Source: Azospirillum brasilense (lineage in GTDB: Bacteria > Pseudomonadota > Alphaproteobacteria > Azospirillales > Azospirillaceae). From it: a DNA stretch of 64,000 bases. The notes beneath the pieces are model-generated. The model did no database searches. It saw nothing but the letters and a program-made list of their open reading frames with translations, and had not been told where the DNA came from. Both the position numbers and the translations under genes were made by a program. Numbering within the stretch: position 1 is the stretch's first letter; every line of letters starts with the position of its first letter. The stretch covers positions 620,001-684,000 of the forward strand of contig NZ_CP032346.1 in assembly GCF_005222205.1 (NCBI RefSeq). The letters are read 5' to 3'. Of this stretch, positions 52,926-61,359 are shown one piece after another.

Positions 52926-53954
52926 TTAATAGATTTGCCGCGTCGACCCGATCAGCTCCACGAGGATGCCCTCGCGCAGGCCGCGGTCGGCGATGCGCAA
53001 GCGCTCCACCGGCCAACAGTCGCACAGCGCGTCCAGCACCGCGCATCCGGCGATCACCAGATCCGCGCGGTCCTGTCCGATGCAGGGATGCCGCGCCCGC
53101 CCGTCGAAGTCCAGTGCGACGAGACGTTCGATGACCGCGCGGGCATGGTCGATGCGCAGAAAGCTGCCGTCCACCGCCCGCCGGTCGTATCGGCAGAGGC
53201 CGAGATGCACCCCGGCCAGCGTCGTCACCGTGCCGGAGGTGCCGAGCATCTGCACCTGCCCGGCCAGCACCCGCTCCCGGATGCCGTTGCGCGCTTCGAA
53301 GGAGGCGATGGCCGACGCCACCTCCTCCACCATGCGCCGGTACATGCCGCGGTCGGCGTTGGCACCACCGAATTGCTCGGTCAGCCCGATGACGCCGCAC
53401 TGGATGGAGGTCTGGTCGAGGATGCGCGGGGGCCGCCCCCGCTCCACCGCCAGCCACATCAACTCGGTCGAGCCGCCGCCAATGTCGAACACCACGGCAT
53501 AGGGCACATTCGGGTCGAGCAGCGACGCGCAGCCGGCGAGCGCGAGGCGCCCCTCCTCCTGGCTGGAGATGATCTCGATGGCGATGCCGGTTTCCCGCTC
53601 CACCGCATCGATGAATTCGCCGCAGTTCCGGGCGCGGCGGCAGGCCTCGGTCGCCACGGCACGCGCCGCGGTAACGCCGCGACGCTCGATCTTGGATCCG
53701 CAGATCTTCAGCGCAGCGAGGGTGCGCTCCATCGCCGAGTCGGACAGCCGATCGTTGCGGGTCAGCCCCTCGCCCAGCCGGACGATCCGCGAGAAGGCGT
53801 CGATGACGCGAAAGCCGCCGGGAATTGGCCGGGCAATCAGAAGCCGACAGTTGTTGGTGCCGAGGTCGAGGGCCGCGAAGACCGGGCGCGCAGGGGCCGA
53901 CGAACGCAACCGCCCGGTGTCGTTCTGCCGCTCGCTGTGCACCTGAAGGTCCAC
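52926..53954 (-). CDS. Ppx/GppA-family phosphatase
   Basis: A 342-residue exopolyphosphatase/guanosine pentaphosphatase-type protein of the actin-like ATPase fold. AALDLGTNNCRLLIAR is the phosphate-1 loop, AVATEACRRARN follows the family pattern, VVFDIGGGSTELMW is the phosphate-2 loop, and QMLGTSGTVTTLAG the adenosine region. The length corresponds to the short alphaproteobacterial form without the C-terminal HD domain. I chose the GTG at 53954 because GGGGAGGAG lies 5 bases upstream. Upstream of rlmE, as often found in alphaproteobacteria. Confidence 0.9.
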   Translation of the reverse strand: MDLQVHSERQNDTGRLRSSAPARPVFAALDLGTNNCRLLIARPIPGGFRVIDAFSRIVRLGEGLTRNDRLSDSAMERTLAALKICGSKIERRGVTAARAVATEACRRARNCGEFIDAVERETGIAIEIISSQEEGRLALAGCASLLDPNVPYAVVFDIGGGSTELMWLAVERGRPPRILDQTSIQCGVIGLTEQFGGANADRGMYRRMVEEVASAIASFEARNGIRERVLAGQVQMLGTSGTVTTLAGVHLGLCRYDRRAVDGSFLRIDHARAVIERLVALDFDGRARHPCIGQDRADLVIAGCAVLDALCDCWPVERLRIADRGLREGILVELIGSTRQIY

Positions 53955-54153
53955 GTCTCCTCCCCGCCATGCTTAAGGGAGTCATCTTAACCCGGTTTCA
54001 CGTCCCAGCGAAAGCCCACGATTGGACTTGAATTGTGTCTGCAGGCCCACACCCGGGCGTCGCAGCCGAAAAAAGGGCTATACAAGCCCCGCCCGCTTTG
54101 CTAAAAGGGCGGCCCACGACGGGACGCGCCACAGCGCCGCCCCGGCGACGGTC

Positions 54154-54227
54154 TGGGGGATCGTCTAGCGGTAGGACAGCGGACTCTGACTCCGCCAGCC
54201 TAGGTTCGAATCCTAGTCCCCCAACCA
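54154..54227 (+). tRNA. tRNA-Gln (anticodon CUG)
   Basis: A 74-base cloverleaf: acceptor TGGGGGA/TCCCCCA, D-arm with AGCGGTAGGAC, anticodon stem CGGACT-CTG-A-CTCCG with CTG in the loop, T-arm with GGTTCGAATCC, and an encoded CCA end. The unpaired base before CCA is A. All stems pair perfectly. Confidence 0.96.
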
Positions 54228-54327
54228 ACCTCTCCCGAACGGCCAGCGCTTTCAGGAACATTCGGGTTGCTTGCATCCAGCAACGCCGGGTGTGGCAAAA
54301 TTGATTTGTGACGCCGTCGCACGTCGC

Positions 54328-55545
54328 TCACATCGCCTGCTCGACGCGGATTGGTCGATGGCGTGTGAAAGCCCACGTCAGCCATGCCGCCGCGCTCACC
54401 GCGGCCCCCACCGTCGACACTCCGACCCAGCCGGCATGGGCAAAGGCCGTCGTCGCCGCGATGGCGCCAATGGCGCTGCCGAGAGAGTAGAAGGCCATGT
54501 AGCCGCCGACGAGGCGGCTGCGCGCCTGCGGATGTCGGTCGAAGATGATGCTCTGGTTGCTGACATGGACCGCCTGCACCGCAAGGTCGAGCAGTACGAC
54601 GCCGACGAGAAGGGCGGGAATGGAAACGGGCAAAAACGCGATCAGCCCCCATGACACAAGAAGCAGTGTGAGCGAGACGCCTGTGGTCCATTGACCGAGG
54701 CCACGATCCGCTAGCCGGCCCGCCCCCGTCGCCGCGATGGCTCCCGCCATGCCGACCAGTCCAAACAGGCCGATTTGGGTGTGGGAAAAGCCGAACGGTT
54801 CGGCGCTGAGCGGCAGCACCAGCGCGGTCCAGAATGCGCTGAACGCTGCGAAGATCAGCAGGGCCAGGATGCCGCGAACCAGCAACACGCGGTCGGTCAG
54901 AAACAGCACGGGGATCGAACGCAGCGTCGCGACGTAGCTGTCCGTGCTGTCCGGTGACCCAGTGCGCGGCATGACCCGCCACAGCAGGCCGACCATCGCC
55001 AGCGTGAAAGCCGCCGATGCCAGATAGACCGCGCGCCATCCTCCAAGGTCGGCGAGCACCCCGGCAACGAAGCGCGCACCGAGAACGCCGATCACCACTC
55101 CACTCGTGACCATGCCGACGGCCTTGCCACGATTGGCGGGCGTGGCGAGCGTCGCCGCGAAGGACACCAGCACCTGAACGACCACCGCGAGCAGACCGAC
55201 CGCCGCCATGGCGGCAAACAGAATCGCTTCCGTCCTCGCCGCGGCAACGGCCGCCAGCGCGACAACGGACAGGACACCTTGACCAAGGACAAGGCGGCGA
55301 CGGTCCATGATATCCCCGAGTGGGACAATGACGATCAGGCCCAGCCCGTAACCAAGCTGCGTCACGGTCACCACGAGTCCGATCGCGGCCGGTGAAATCC
55401 CGAAATCCCGAGCCATCGAATCGAGCAGGGGTTGGGCGAAATAGATGTTGGCGACGCTGAGACCCGCGGCCGCCGCGAAGATCAACATGGTGCCCCGCGA
55501 CAACCCGCCGTCCGGCCGGTGCTGTGGGCTGCATTCGTGCTGCAT
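54328..55545 (-). CDS. MFS transporter (drug-efflux type)
   Basis: A 405-residue protein with 12 hydrophobic segments. The signature between TM2 and TM3 is GDIMDRRRLVLGQ, and TM4-5 holds TLATPANRGKAVGMV, as in the DHA/YgaY-like exporters. It probably exports a toxic or signalling compound in exchange for protons. It is divergent from an HxlR regulator with a palindrome between them, so its expression is probably induced by the compound sensed by that regulator. Confidence 0.9.
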   Translation of the reverse strand: MQHECSPQHRPDGGLSRGTMLIFAAAAGLSVANIYFAQPLLDSMARDFGISPAAIGLVVTVTQLGYGLGLIVIVPLGDIMDRRRLVLGQGVLSVVALAAVAAARTEAILFAAMAAVGLLAVVVQVLVSFAATLATPANRGKAVGMVTSGVVIGVLGARFVAGVLADLGGWRAVYLASAAFTLAMVGLLWRVMPRTGSPDSTDSYVATLRSIPVLFLTDRVLLVRGILALLIFAAFSAFWTALVLPLSAEPFGFSHTQIGLFGLVGMAGAIAATGAGRLADRGLGQWTTGVSLTLLLVSWGLIAFLPVSIPALLVGVVLLDLAVQAVHVSNQSIIFDRHPQARSRLVGGYMAFYSLGSAIGAIAATTAFAHAGWVGVSTVGAAVSAAAWLTWAFTRHRPIRVEQAM

Positions 55546-55610
55546 GATCGTTCCATGGATGAAGCTCTAACCAGTTTCATAGTGAGACCACTTGCGCGCT
55601 TGGACATCCA

Positions 55611-55625
55611 GTTCTATTTTAGAAC
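55611..55625. promoter_or_regulatory. Palindromic operator between MFS transporter and HxlR genes
   Basis: The perfect inverted repeat GTTCTA-TTT-TAGAAC lies 66 bases from the transporter start and 28 bases before the regulator start. HxlR-type regulators bind such AT-rich dyads as dimers; this is the probable control site of both genes. Confidence 0.55.
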
Positions 55626-55653
55626 CAGATTGCAGCGTCGGAGGGTCCTGGTC

Positions 55654-56106
55654 TTGGTCAAGCGGGTCAGCCTGTGGGGTGCCGATTGCCCGGTTGCACG
55701 GTCGCTCGACGTCATTGGCGACTGGTGGTCGCTGCTCATCATCCGCGACGCTTTCGACGGTGTGCGGCGGTTCAGCGGGTTTCAGACGAGCCTCGGCATT
55801 GCCAAGGGCATGCTGGCGACGCGCCTGCGCGATCTGACCCGGCGCGGCATTCTGGAAACCGCGCCGGCCTCTGACGGAAGTGCCTACCGTGAATATGTCC
55901 TGACCGAAAAGGGGCGCGGCCTCTTTCTCGTTATCGTCGCGCTGCGGCAATGGGGTGAAGACCACCTCTACCGCCCCGGTGAAGCACGGTCCTCGCTGGT
56001 CGACACCGAAACCGGCGCTCCGGTCGCGCGGCTGGCACTGCGAGCGGAGGATGGACGCTTCCTCGGATGGAGCGATACGCGGGTGCAGAAAATCGGCAAT
56101 GAATGA
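55654..56106 (+). CDS. HxlR-family transcriptional regulator
   Basis: A 150-residue winged-helix protein. CPVARSLDVIGDWWSLLIIRDAFDG is the HxlR signature; the recognition part is SLGIAKGMLATRLRDLTRRG, and the wing YREYVLTEKGRGL. I chose the TTG at 55654 because GGAGGG (55640-55645) lies 8 bases upstream and the length then matches the family. An ATG at 55556 would add 33 residues of unlikely sequence across the operator. The gene probably represses itself and the divergent MFS gene. Confidence 0.85.
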   Translation: MVKRVSLWGADCPVARSLDVIGDWWSLLIIRDAFDGVRRFSGFQTSLGIAKGMLATRLRDLTRRGILETAPASDGSAYREYVLTEKGRGLFLVIVALRQWGEDHLYRPGEARSSLVDTETGAPVARLALRAEDGRFLGWSDTRVQKIGNE

Positions 56107-56421
56107 TCGAGCGGAAAAGCCGCTGTTTGAATTTCATGATGCAAACGCATCCACCTTTCAGCCGCAAAATGCCTTGTATCGCCAGCGTCCGATGGACACT
56201 GCGGACCATATCCACCCTTCCCTTGAACCGTGAAGCCAGCGAAGGCACCGGCTCTTCGTTGAAAATTCTCGAGTTTTCAACGAACCATGGCTGCACCGTT
56301 GCGGCTCTCGGTCAAACAGGCGACTCTCGGTCGTTGAAGCGGGTTCATTCGAAAATCCATACGGTTGTAATGTTTCCTTCAGGGCTTTGTGCTTTTCTAA
56401 GGCCATGGTCGCGGAGGCCGC
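56107..56421. other. Intergenic region with a long dyad
   Basis: 315 bases without a supportable gene. It contains GTTGAAAA-N8-TTTTCAAC (56258-56265 and 56274-56281), centred on TTCTCGAG, 140 bases before the diguanylate cyclase, a possible regulator site or start of a leader. Confidence 0.5.
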
Positions 56422-57318
56422 ATGCGGATTTTGGTGGTGGACGATTCGCGCATGGCGCGCACGGTGCTGTGCCAGCAGCTTGAAGGCTTCGGCCATCAGA
56501 CGGCCTTTGCCGAAAGCGGCCAAGCGGCCTTGGCCCGCTGCCGCGACGAGCCCATAGACATCGCGCTCGTCGATTTCCGCGTCGGCGAGATGGAGGGCGT
56601 GGAGGTCTGCTGGCACCTGCGCGCGGCGCAGCGGGAACGGCACCTCTACCTGATGCTGATGATCCCCGGAAGCATCACCAACCAGTTCTTCGAAGTGGTG
56701 GAGAACGGCGCCGACGAGTTCCTGCGCAAGCCGCTGGACCTCACCTGGCTGCGCGCCCGGCTGCTCGCCGCCTCCCGCGTGGTCGACATGCAGCGCCAGT
56801 TGGAGCGCCTCGCCACCACCGACTCGCTGACCGGGGCGCTGAACCGCGGGCGCTTCATGGCGCGGGCCGCCGACGAGGTGGCGCGGGCCCGGCGCAGCGG
56901 CCAGCCGCTGTCGGCGATCATGCTGGACATCGACCACTTCAAGAAGGTCAACGACACCTACGGCCACGCCACCGGGGACGAGGCCATCCGCACCGTGGTC
57001 CGCGTCTGCCGGTCGATGGTGCGCGGCGCGGATGTGCTGGGCCGGCTGGGCGGCGAGGAGTTCGCCATCCTGCTGCCCGAGACGCCGCCGCAGGGGGCGG
57101 CGCTGCTGGCGGAGCGGCTGCGCCGGGCGCTGGCGGAAACCGACGTGCGGATCGCCAACGGCGCCGGGTCCTCCCTCTCCTTCACGGTCAGCATCGGGGT
57201 CAGCGCGCTGCGGCCGGCCGAGAGCAGCGTCGCCGCGGTTCTGGCGCGAGCGGACGAGGCGCTGTACCGCGCGAAGAACGGCGGCCGCAACCGCGTTGTG
57301 TGCGACGCGCCGCCGTGA
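56422..57318 (+). CDS. Response regulator with GGDEF diguanylate cyclase output
   Basis: A 298-residue PleD-like protein with one receiver domain. REC: acidic pair D7/D8, phospho-acceptor D51 (ALVDFRVGE) and Lys in LRKPLDL near 103. A short helix leads to GGDEF: TTDSLTGALNRGRF, DIDHFKKVNDTYGH and the active-site GGEEF (210-214). RGAD (201-204), five residues before it, is the inhibitory c-di-GMP I-site. It should make c-di-GMP when phosphorylated and be feedback-inhibited. No histidine kinase gene lies next to it. Confidence 0.93.
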   Translation: MRILVVDDSRMARTVLCQQLEGFGHQTAFAESGQAALARCRDEPIDIALVDFRVGEMEGVEVCWHLRAAQRERHLYLMLMIPGSITNQFFEVVENGADEFLRKPLDLTWLRARLLAASRVVDMQRQLERLATTDSLTGALNRGRFMARAADEVARARRSGQPLSAIMLDIDHFKKVNDTYGHATGDEAIRTVVRVCRSMVRGADVLGRLGGEEFAILLPETPPQGAALLAERLRRALAETDVRIANGAGSSLSFTVSIGVSALRPAESSVAAVLARADEALYRAKNGGRNRVVCDAPP

Positions 57319-57333
57319 TCCTTCAGAGCGCCG

Positions 57334-57930
57334 TCAGGCTCCCGGCACCAGCCAGGGCCGCGCCTCGGCATCCGCGCGGTCGAAGGCGTCGATGGCGTCC
57401 TGGTGGCGCAGCGTCAGGGCCACGTCGTCGAGGCCTTCCACCAGGCATTCCTTTTTGAACGGGTCGATGGCGAAGGCCAGCGGCCGGCCGTCCGGGCCGG
57501 TCAGGGTCTGTGCCGGCAGGTCCACGGAGACGGCGGCGCCCGGCGTCTCCTGCAACTGGCGGCGCAGCTCCGCCACCGTCTCCTCCGGCAGGGCGACGGT
57601 CAGCAGGCCGTTCTTGGCGGCGTTGGCGGCGAAGATGTCGCCGAAGCTGGGGGCGACGACGCAGCGGAACCCGCCATCCACCAGCGCGTAGACCGCCCCC
57701 TCCCGCGACGACCCGCAGCCGAAATTGCGGTCGGTCACCAGCACGCGGGCGCCGGCATAGGCGGGGTCGTCCAACGGGAAGCCGGGCTTGCGCTCGTCAT
57801 GAAGCAGGAAATTGCCGTAGCCGGCGCTGCGCGGCTTCTTCAGGAAGCGGGCGGGCAGAAGCTGGTCGGTGTCGATGTTGGCGATGTCGAGCGGCACCGC
57901 CGGAGCGGTCAGCGTGACGAAGGGGTCCAT
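57334..57930 (-). CDS. leuD: LeuD-like isopropylmalate dehydratase small subunit
   Basis: A 198-residue swivel domain of the aconitase superfamily with NIDTDQLLPARFLKKP and the substrate loop NFGCGSSREGAVYALVDGG, DPFKKECLVEGLDDVALTL at the end. The length is that of LeuD type 1. It starts 2 bases before the large-subunit stop. Located as the last gene of a catabolic operon with hydantoinase and FAD-dehydrogenase genes, it is more probably a subunit of a dedicated dehydratase for another hydroxyacid than of the leucine pathway enzyme. Confidence 0.88.
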   Translation of the reverse strand: MDPFVTLTAPAVPLDIANIDTDQLLPARFLKKPRSAGYGNFLLHDERKPGFPLDDPAYAGARVLVTDRNFGCGSSREGAVYALVDGGFRCVVAPSFGDIFAANAAKNGLLTVALPEETVAELRRQLQETPGAAVSVDLPAQTLTGPDGRPLAFAIDPFKKECLVEGLDDVALTLRHQDAIDAFDRADAEARPWLVPGA

Positions 57931-57932
57931 CC

Positions 57933-59339
57933 TTACGAAGCTCCCAGCTTGCGGACATCGGTGAGCTTGCCGGTCACGGCGGCGGCGGCGGCCATCGCCG
58001 GGCTCATCAGATGCGTCCGCGCGTTCGGCCCCTGGCGGCCGGGGAAGTTGCGGTTGGTGGTCGAGGCGCAGCGCTCCCCGGCCGGGACGAGGTCGCCGTT
58101 GATGCCGACGCACATCGAACAGCCGGGCTCGCCCCATTCCAGGCCGGCGTCGGTAAAGACGCGGTCCAGCCCCTCCACTTCGGCCTGACGGCGCACCGGG
58201 ACCGATCCCGGGACCACCAGCCCCGGCACCACGGCGCGGCGGCCGCGCAGCACGGCGGCGGCGGCGCGCAGATCCTCCAGCCGGGCGTTGGTGCAGGAGC
58301 CGATGAAGACGCGGTCGATGCCGACCTCCTCCAGCCGCGTGCCGGGGGTCAGCCCCATGTAGTCGAGCATCTTGCGCATCTGGCCGGCGCGCACCGGGTC
58401 GCTTTCGGCACCGGGATCGGGAACCGCGCCGGTGACGGGAACCGCGGTCTCGGGACTGGTGCCCCAGGTGACCGAGGGGGCGATGGCGGCGGCGTCGAGC
58501 GACACCTCGCGGTCAAAGGCGGCGTCCGGGTCGCTGGGCAGGGTCCGCCAGTGCGCGACGGCGCGGTCGAACAGCGCGCCCTTGGGGGCGTAGGTCCGCC
58601 CCTCGATCCAGGAGAAGGTGGTGTCATCGGGGGCGATCATGCCGGCCCGCGCCCCCGCCTCGATCGACATGTTGCAGACGGTCAGCCGGCCTTCCATCGA
58701 CAGGGCGCGGATGGCGCTTCCCGCGTATTCGATGACGTGGCCGGCCGCCCCGTCGGCGCCGATGAAGCCGATCACCGCCAGGATCAGGTCCTTGGCCGTC
58801 ACATGCGCGCCCAGCTCCCCGTCGACGGTGACGCGCATGGTCTTGGGGCGGCGCTGCCACAGCGTCTGGGTCGCCAGCACATGCGAGACCTCGGTGGCGC
58901 CGATCCCGAAGGCGAGCGCCCCGAAGGCACCGTGGGTCGAGGTGTGGCTGTCGCCGCAGACGATGGTCAGGCCCGGCAGGGTCAATCCCTGCTCCGGCGC
59001 CAGCACATGGACGATGCCCTGCGCCGGGTCGTGCAGGCCGAAGTGGCGCAACCCGTGGCGGCCGGCGTTCGCCTCCAGCATCGTCACCATGTTGGCGATC
59101 TCGGGATCGGCGATCGGTTTGGCGCGGCTGTGCGAAGGCACATAATGGTCGGCGACGGCGAAGGTCAGCTCCGGTCGGCGCACCGGGCGTTTGGCGTGGT
59201 CGATCATGCCGAAGGCGTGGAACGAGCCCTCGTGCAGGAAATGGCGGTCGATGGCGAGCAGCGCCTGTCCGTCCGGCCGGGTCGCCACCAGATGGGCGTC
59301 CCAGACCTTGTCGAACAGGCTGCGGGGGTGTTGCGTCAT
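57933..59339 (-). CDS. leuC: LeuC-like isopropylmalate dehydratase large subunit
   Basis: A 468-residue Fe-S hydrolyase. [20 protein letters not shown] is the usual LeuC start; [20 protein letters not shown] is the family signature; [14 protein letters not shown] and [13 protein letters not shown] supply the three cysteines of the 4Fe-4S cluster. The catalytic parts are intact. The start overlaps the FAD-protein stop by four bases. In context it probably isomerises or hydrates a 2- or 3-hydroxyacid in a degradation pathway; a housekeeping leuCD should exist elsewhere if so. Confidence 0.88.
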   Translation of the reverse strand: MTQHPRSLFDKVWDAHLVATRPDGQALLAIDRHFLHEGSFHAFGMIDHAKRPVRRPELTFAVADHYVPSHSRAKPIADPEIANMVTMLEANAGRHGLRHFGLHDPAQGIVHVLAPEQGLTLPGLTIVCGDSHTSTHGAFGALAFGIGATEVSHVLATQTLWQRRPKTMRVTVDGELGAHVTAKDLILAVIGFIGADGAAGHVIEYAGSAIRALSMEGRLTVCNMSIEAGARAGMIAPDDTTFSWIEGRTYAPKGALFDRAVAHWRTLPSDPDAAFDREVSLDAAAIAPSVTWGTSPETAVPVTGAVPDPGAESDPVRAGQMRKMLDYMGLTPGTRLEEVGIDRVFIGSCTNARLEDLRAAAAVLRGRRAVVPGLVVPGSVPVRRQAEVEGLDRVFTDAGLEWGEPGCSMCVGINGDLVPAGERCASTTNRNFPGRQGPNARTHLMSPAMAAAAAVTGKLTDVRKLGAS

Positions 59340-60748
59340 GGGTTGCTTCCCTCCTTCACGGAGTCCGCCGCGGCCGCCCCGGCGATGCGCCCCAGCGCCA
59401 CCGCAGTCAGCAAGCCATTGCCGGACAGGTAGCCGGACGCCTTCGACCCCGACACGCCGCAGGCGGCCCCGCCGGCGGCGTAGAGGTTGGGCAGCGCACC
59501 GCCCTGCCCGTCGACCAGCACGCGGGCGTCGTCATCGACGACCAGCCCGCCCTGGGTGTGGAACAGGGCGCCGGTGACGCGGACGGCGCGGTACGGTGCC
59601 ACCAGCGGCGCCGAGCCGGCAAAGCTCCGGCCGAAGCCGTCGGTTCCCCCCGCTGCCTTCAACCGGTCGACCTCGGCCAACGTGACGGTCAGCGCCTCCG
59701 CGTCGATCTTCATCAGACGGGCGAGGTCCGCCGGGCTGTCGGCACCGAGCACCGCGCCCATCGCCTCGGCCTGCCGGAAATCCTCGAACTGGCGGGCGAC
59801 GGCGGCGATGCGCTCGTCGAAGACGGTCCAGGCGATGCCATCGGGCTGGCGCAGCACGACGGCGGCCTGCTCGGAATAGCCCTGCGCCTCGTTGGAGAAG
59901 CGCTTGCCCTCGGTGTTCACCTGCACGCCGCCTTCGGTGACCGTCGCCCAGGTGACCAGGATGCCGGCGGGGTGAGCCACCGAGCCGTGGCCCTGGTGCC
60001 CCGACAGGTGCCGCGTCGCCGCCCCCAGCGCCTCGCCCCAGAGCAGAGCGTCGCCCTGGTTGCCGGGATGGCCGAAATAGAGCGCGTCGGCCAGCTCCGG
60101 CACATGGCGCTCGACCAGCGCCCTGTTGCCGCCATAGCCGTTGCAGGCGAGGATCAGCGCCGCGCAGCCGACCCGCTCGACGCTGCCGTCGGGCCGGGTG
60201 ACCTCGACGCCACGGACACGCGGGCCGTCGGTATGGAGCGCGGTCACATGCGCCTCGCACAGCACGTCGATGCCGGCGGCCTCGACGGCGCCGCGCAGCC
60301 GGTCGATCAGCTCAGCCCCAGACCGGCTGGGCAGCCCGTGCATGCGCCGGGCGCTGTGGCCGGGATAGGTGAAGTTGTCGACCACCGAGAACGGCAGGCC
60401 GTAGCGGTCGGCCAGCCATTCCAGCGCCGGGCCGACGGCGCGGGCGACGCGGGACACGTCCGCCGGGTCGGGCTCCCCCTTCGCCTTGGCGATGATGTCG
60501 GCGGCGAAGCGCTCGGGGCTGTCCTCAATCCCGGCGGCGCGCTGCCAGCGCGTGCCCGGCGCCGGGATCAGGCCGGCCGACAGGGCGGTGGAACCCTGGG
60601 GCAGCGCGTCGCGCTCCAGCACCAGCACCTCCGCCCCGCGCTCATGGGCGGCGAGCGCGGCGATCATCCCGGCCGCTCCGCCGCCGATCACGACGACGGG
60701 CACCGTGAATTCGAACGTCACCCCGTCGGCGGGCAGGATGCGGCTCAT
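59336..60748 (-). CDS. FAD-dependent oxidoreductase (fumarate reductase flavoprotein/TcuA-like)
   Basis: A 470-residue flavoprotein. [23 protein letters not shown] is the Rossmann dinucleotide motif; [28 protein letters not shown], and the C-terminal [26 protein letters not shown] fit the fumarate reductase/succinate dehydrogenase flavoprotein superfamily (including tricarballylate dehydrogenase and 3-ketosteroid dehydrogenases). Without a signal peptide or heme domain, it should act in the cytoplasm, oxidising a carboxylic acid at a CH-CH bond. It overlaps both neighbours by four bases. Confidence 0.85.
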   Translation of the reverse strand: MSRILPADGVTFEFTVPVVVIGGGAAGMIAALAAHERGAEVLVLERDALPQGSTALSAGLIPAPGTRWQRAAGIEDSPERFAADIIAKAKGEPDPADVSRVARAVGPALEWLADRYGLPFSVVDNFTYPGHSARRMHGLPSRSGAELIDRLRGAVEAAGIDVLCEAHVTALHTDGPRVRGVEVTRPDGSVERVGCAALILACNGYGGNRALVERHVPELADALYFGHPGNQGDALLWGEALGAATRHLSGHQGHGSVAHPAGILVTWATVTEGGVQVNTEGKRFSNEAQGYSEQAAVVLRQPDGIAWTVFDERIAAVARQFEDFRQAEAMGAVLGADSPADLARLMKIDAEALTVTLAEVDRLKAAGGTDGFGRSFAGSAPLVAPYRAVRVTGALFHTQGGLVVDDDARVLVDGQGGALPNLYAAGGAACGVSGSKASGYLSGNGLLTAVALGRIAGAAAADSVKEGSNP

Positions 60749-61359
60749 GGCGCGGTCAGCTCCTCCAGCATCGCCGCGACCGTCGCCACACGGCAGACCG
60801 GGCGCAGGGCGGCGACCGAGACGTCATGGACCTGCGGCGTGAAGGCGGCGCAGCCGTCCTCCAGCAAAATGGTGTCGAAGTCGCGGACATGGGCGTCGCG
60901 CACGGTCGAGGCGACGCCGCCGTTGGTGACGATGCCGCAGACCAGCAGCCGCTCCACCCCGCATTTGCGCAGCACCCACTCCAGCCGCGACATGTGGAAG
61001 GCGGAGTAGGCGATCTTCTCCACCTCGACATCGACGGGCTGGAGCGTGTCCACCGTGCGATGCCCCCAGCCCCCCGGCTGGAAGTCGCCCTTCGCCAGGA
61101 AGGGCCGCAGCGCCTTCAGGTGGGGCGAGATCATCGGCTCGCCGCCGCGGCCGGGAACCAGGGTGAAGTTGGTCGAGATCACCCAGCCGCCGCGCGACCG
61201 CAGAAGGTCGGCCAACGACTTCACCCGCTCCGGCAGGGCCAGGATTTCCGGCGCCGTCTGACCGGCGCGGCCATAAGCCCCCTCGGGGTGCAGAAAATCG
61301 TTCTGCAGGTCGCAGACCAGCAGGGCGGTGCGCTCGATGGGAATTAGCGCGGCGCTCAT
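60745..61359 (-). CDS. Isochorismatase-fold hydrolase lacking the usual nucleophilic Cys
   Basis: A 204-residue protein. D17 (VCDLQNDF) and K115 (VEKIAYSAF) of the catalytic triad are present. In the third motif, CGIVTNGGVASTVRDAHVRD, position 148 is Gly where amidases of this fold have Cys (TN-x-CV). That makes classical amide hydrolysis through a thioester unlikely; isochorismatases of the EntB/PhzD type also lack the Cys. Its place in a HyuAB operon recalls N-carbamoylsarcosine amidase, but the missing Cys argues against it. It overlaps hyuA and the FAD gene by four bases. Confidence 0.82.
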   Translation of the reverse strand: MSAALIPIERTALLVCDLQNDFLHPEGAYGRAGQTAPEILALPERVKSLADLLRSRGGWVISTNFTLVPGRGGEPMISPHLKALRPFLAKGDFQPGGWGHRTVDTLQPVDVEVEKIAYSAFHMSRLEWVLRKCGVERLLVCGIVTNGGVASTVRDAHVRDFDTILLEDGCAAFTPQVHDVSVAALRPVCRVATVAAMLEELTAP

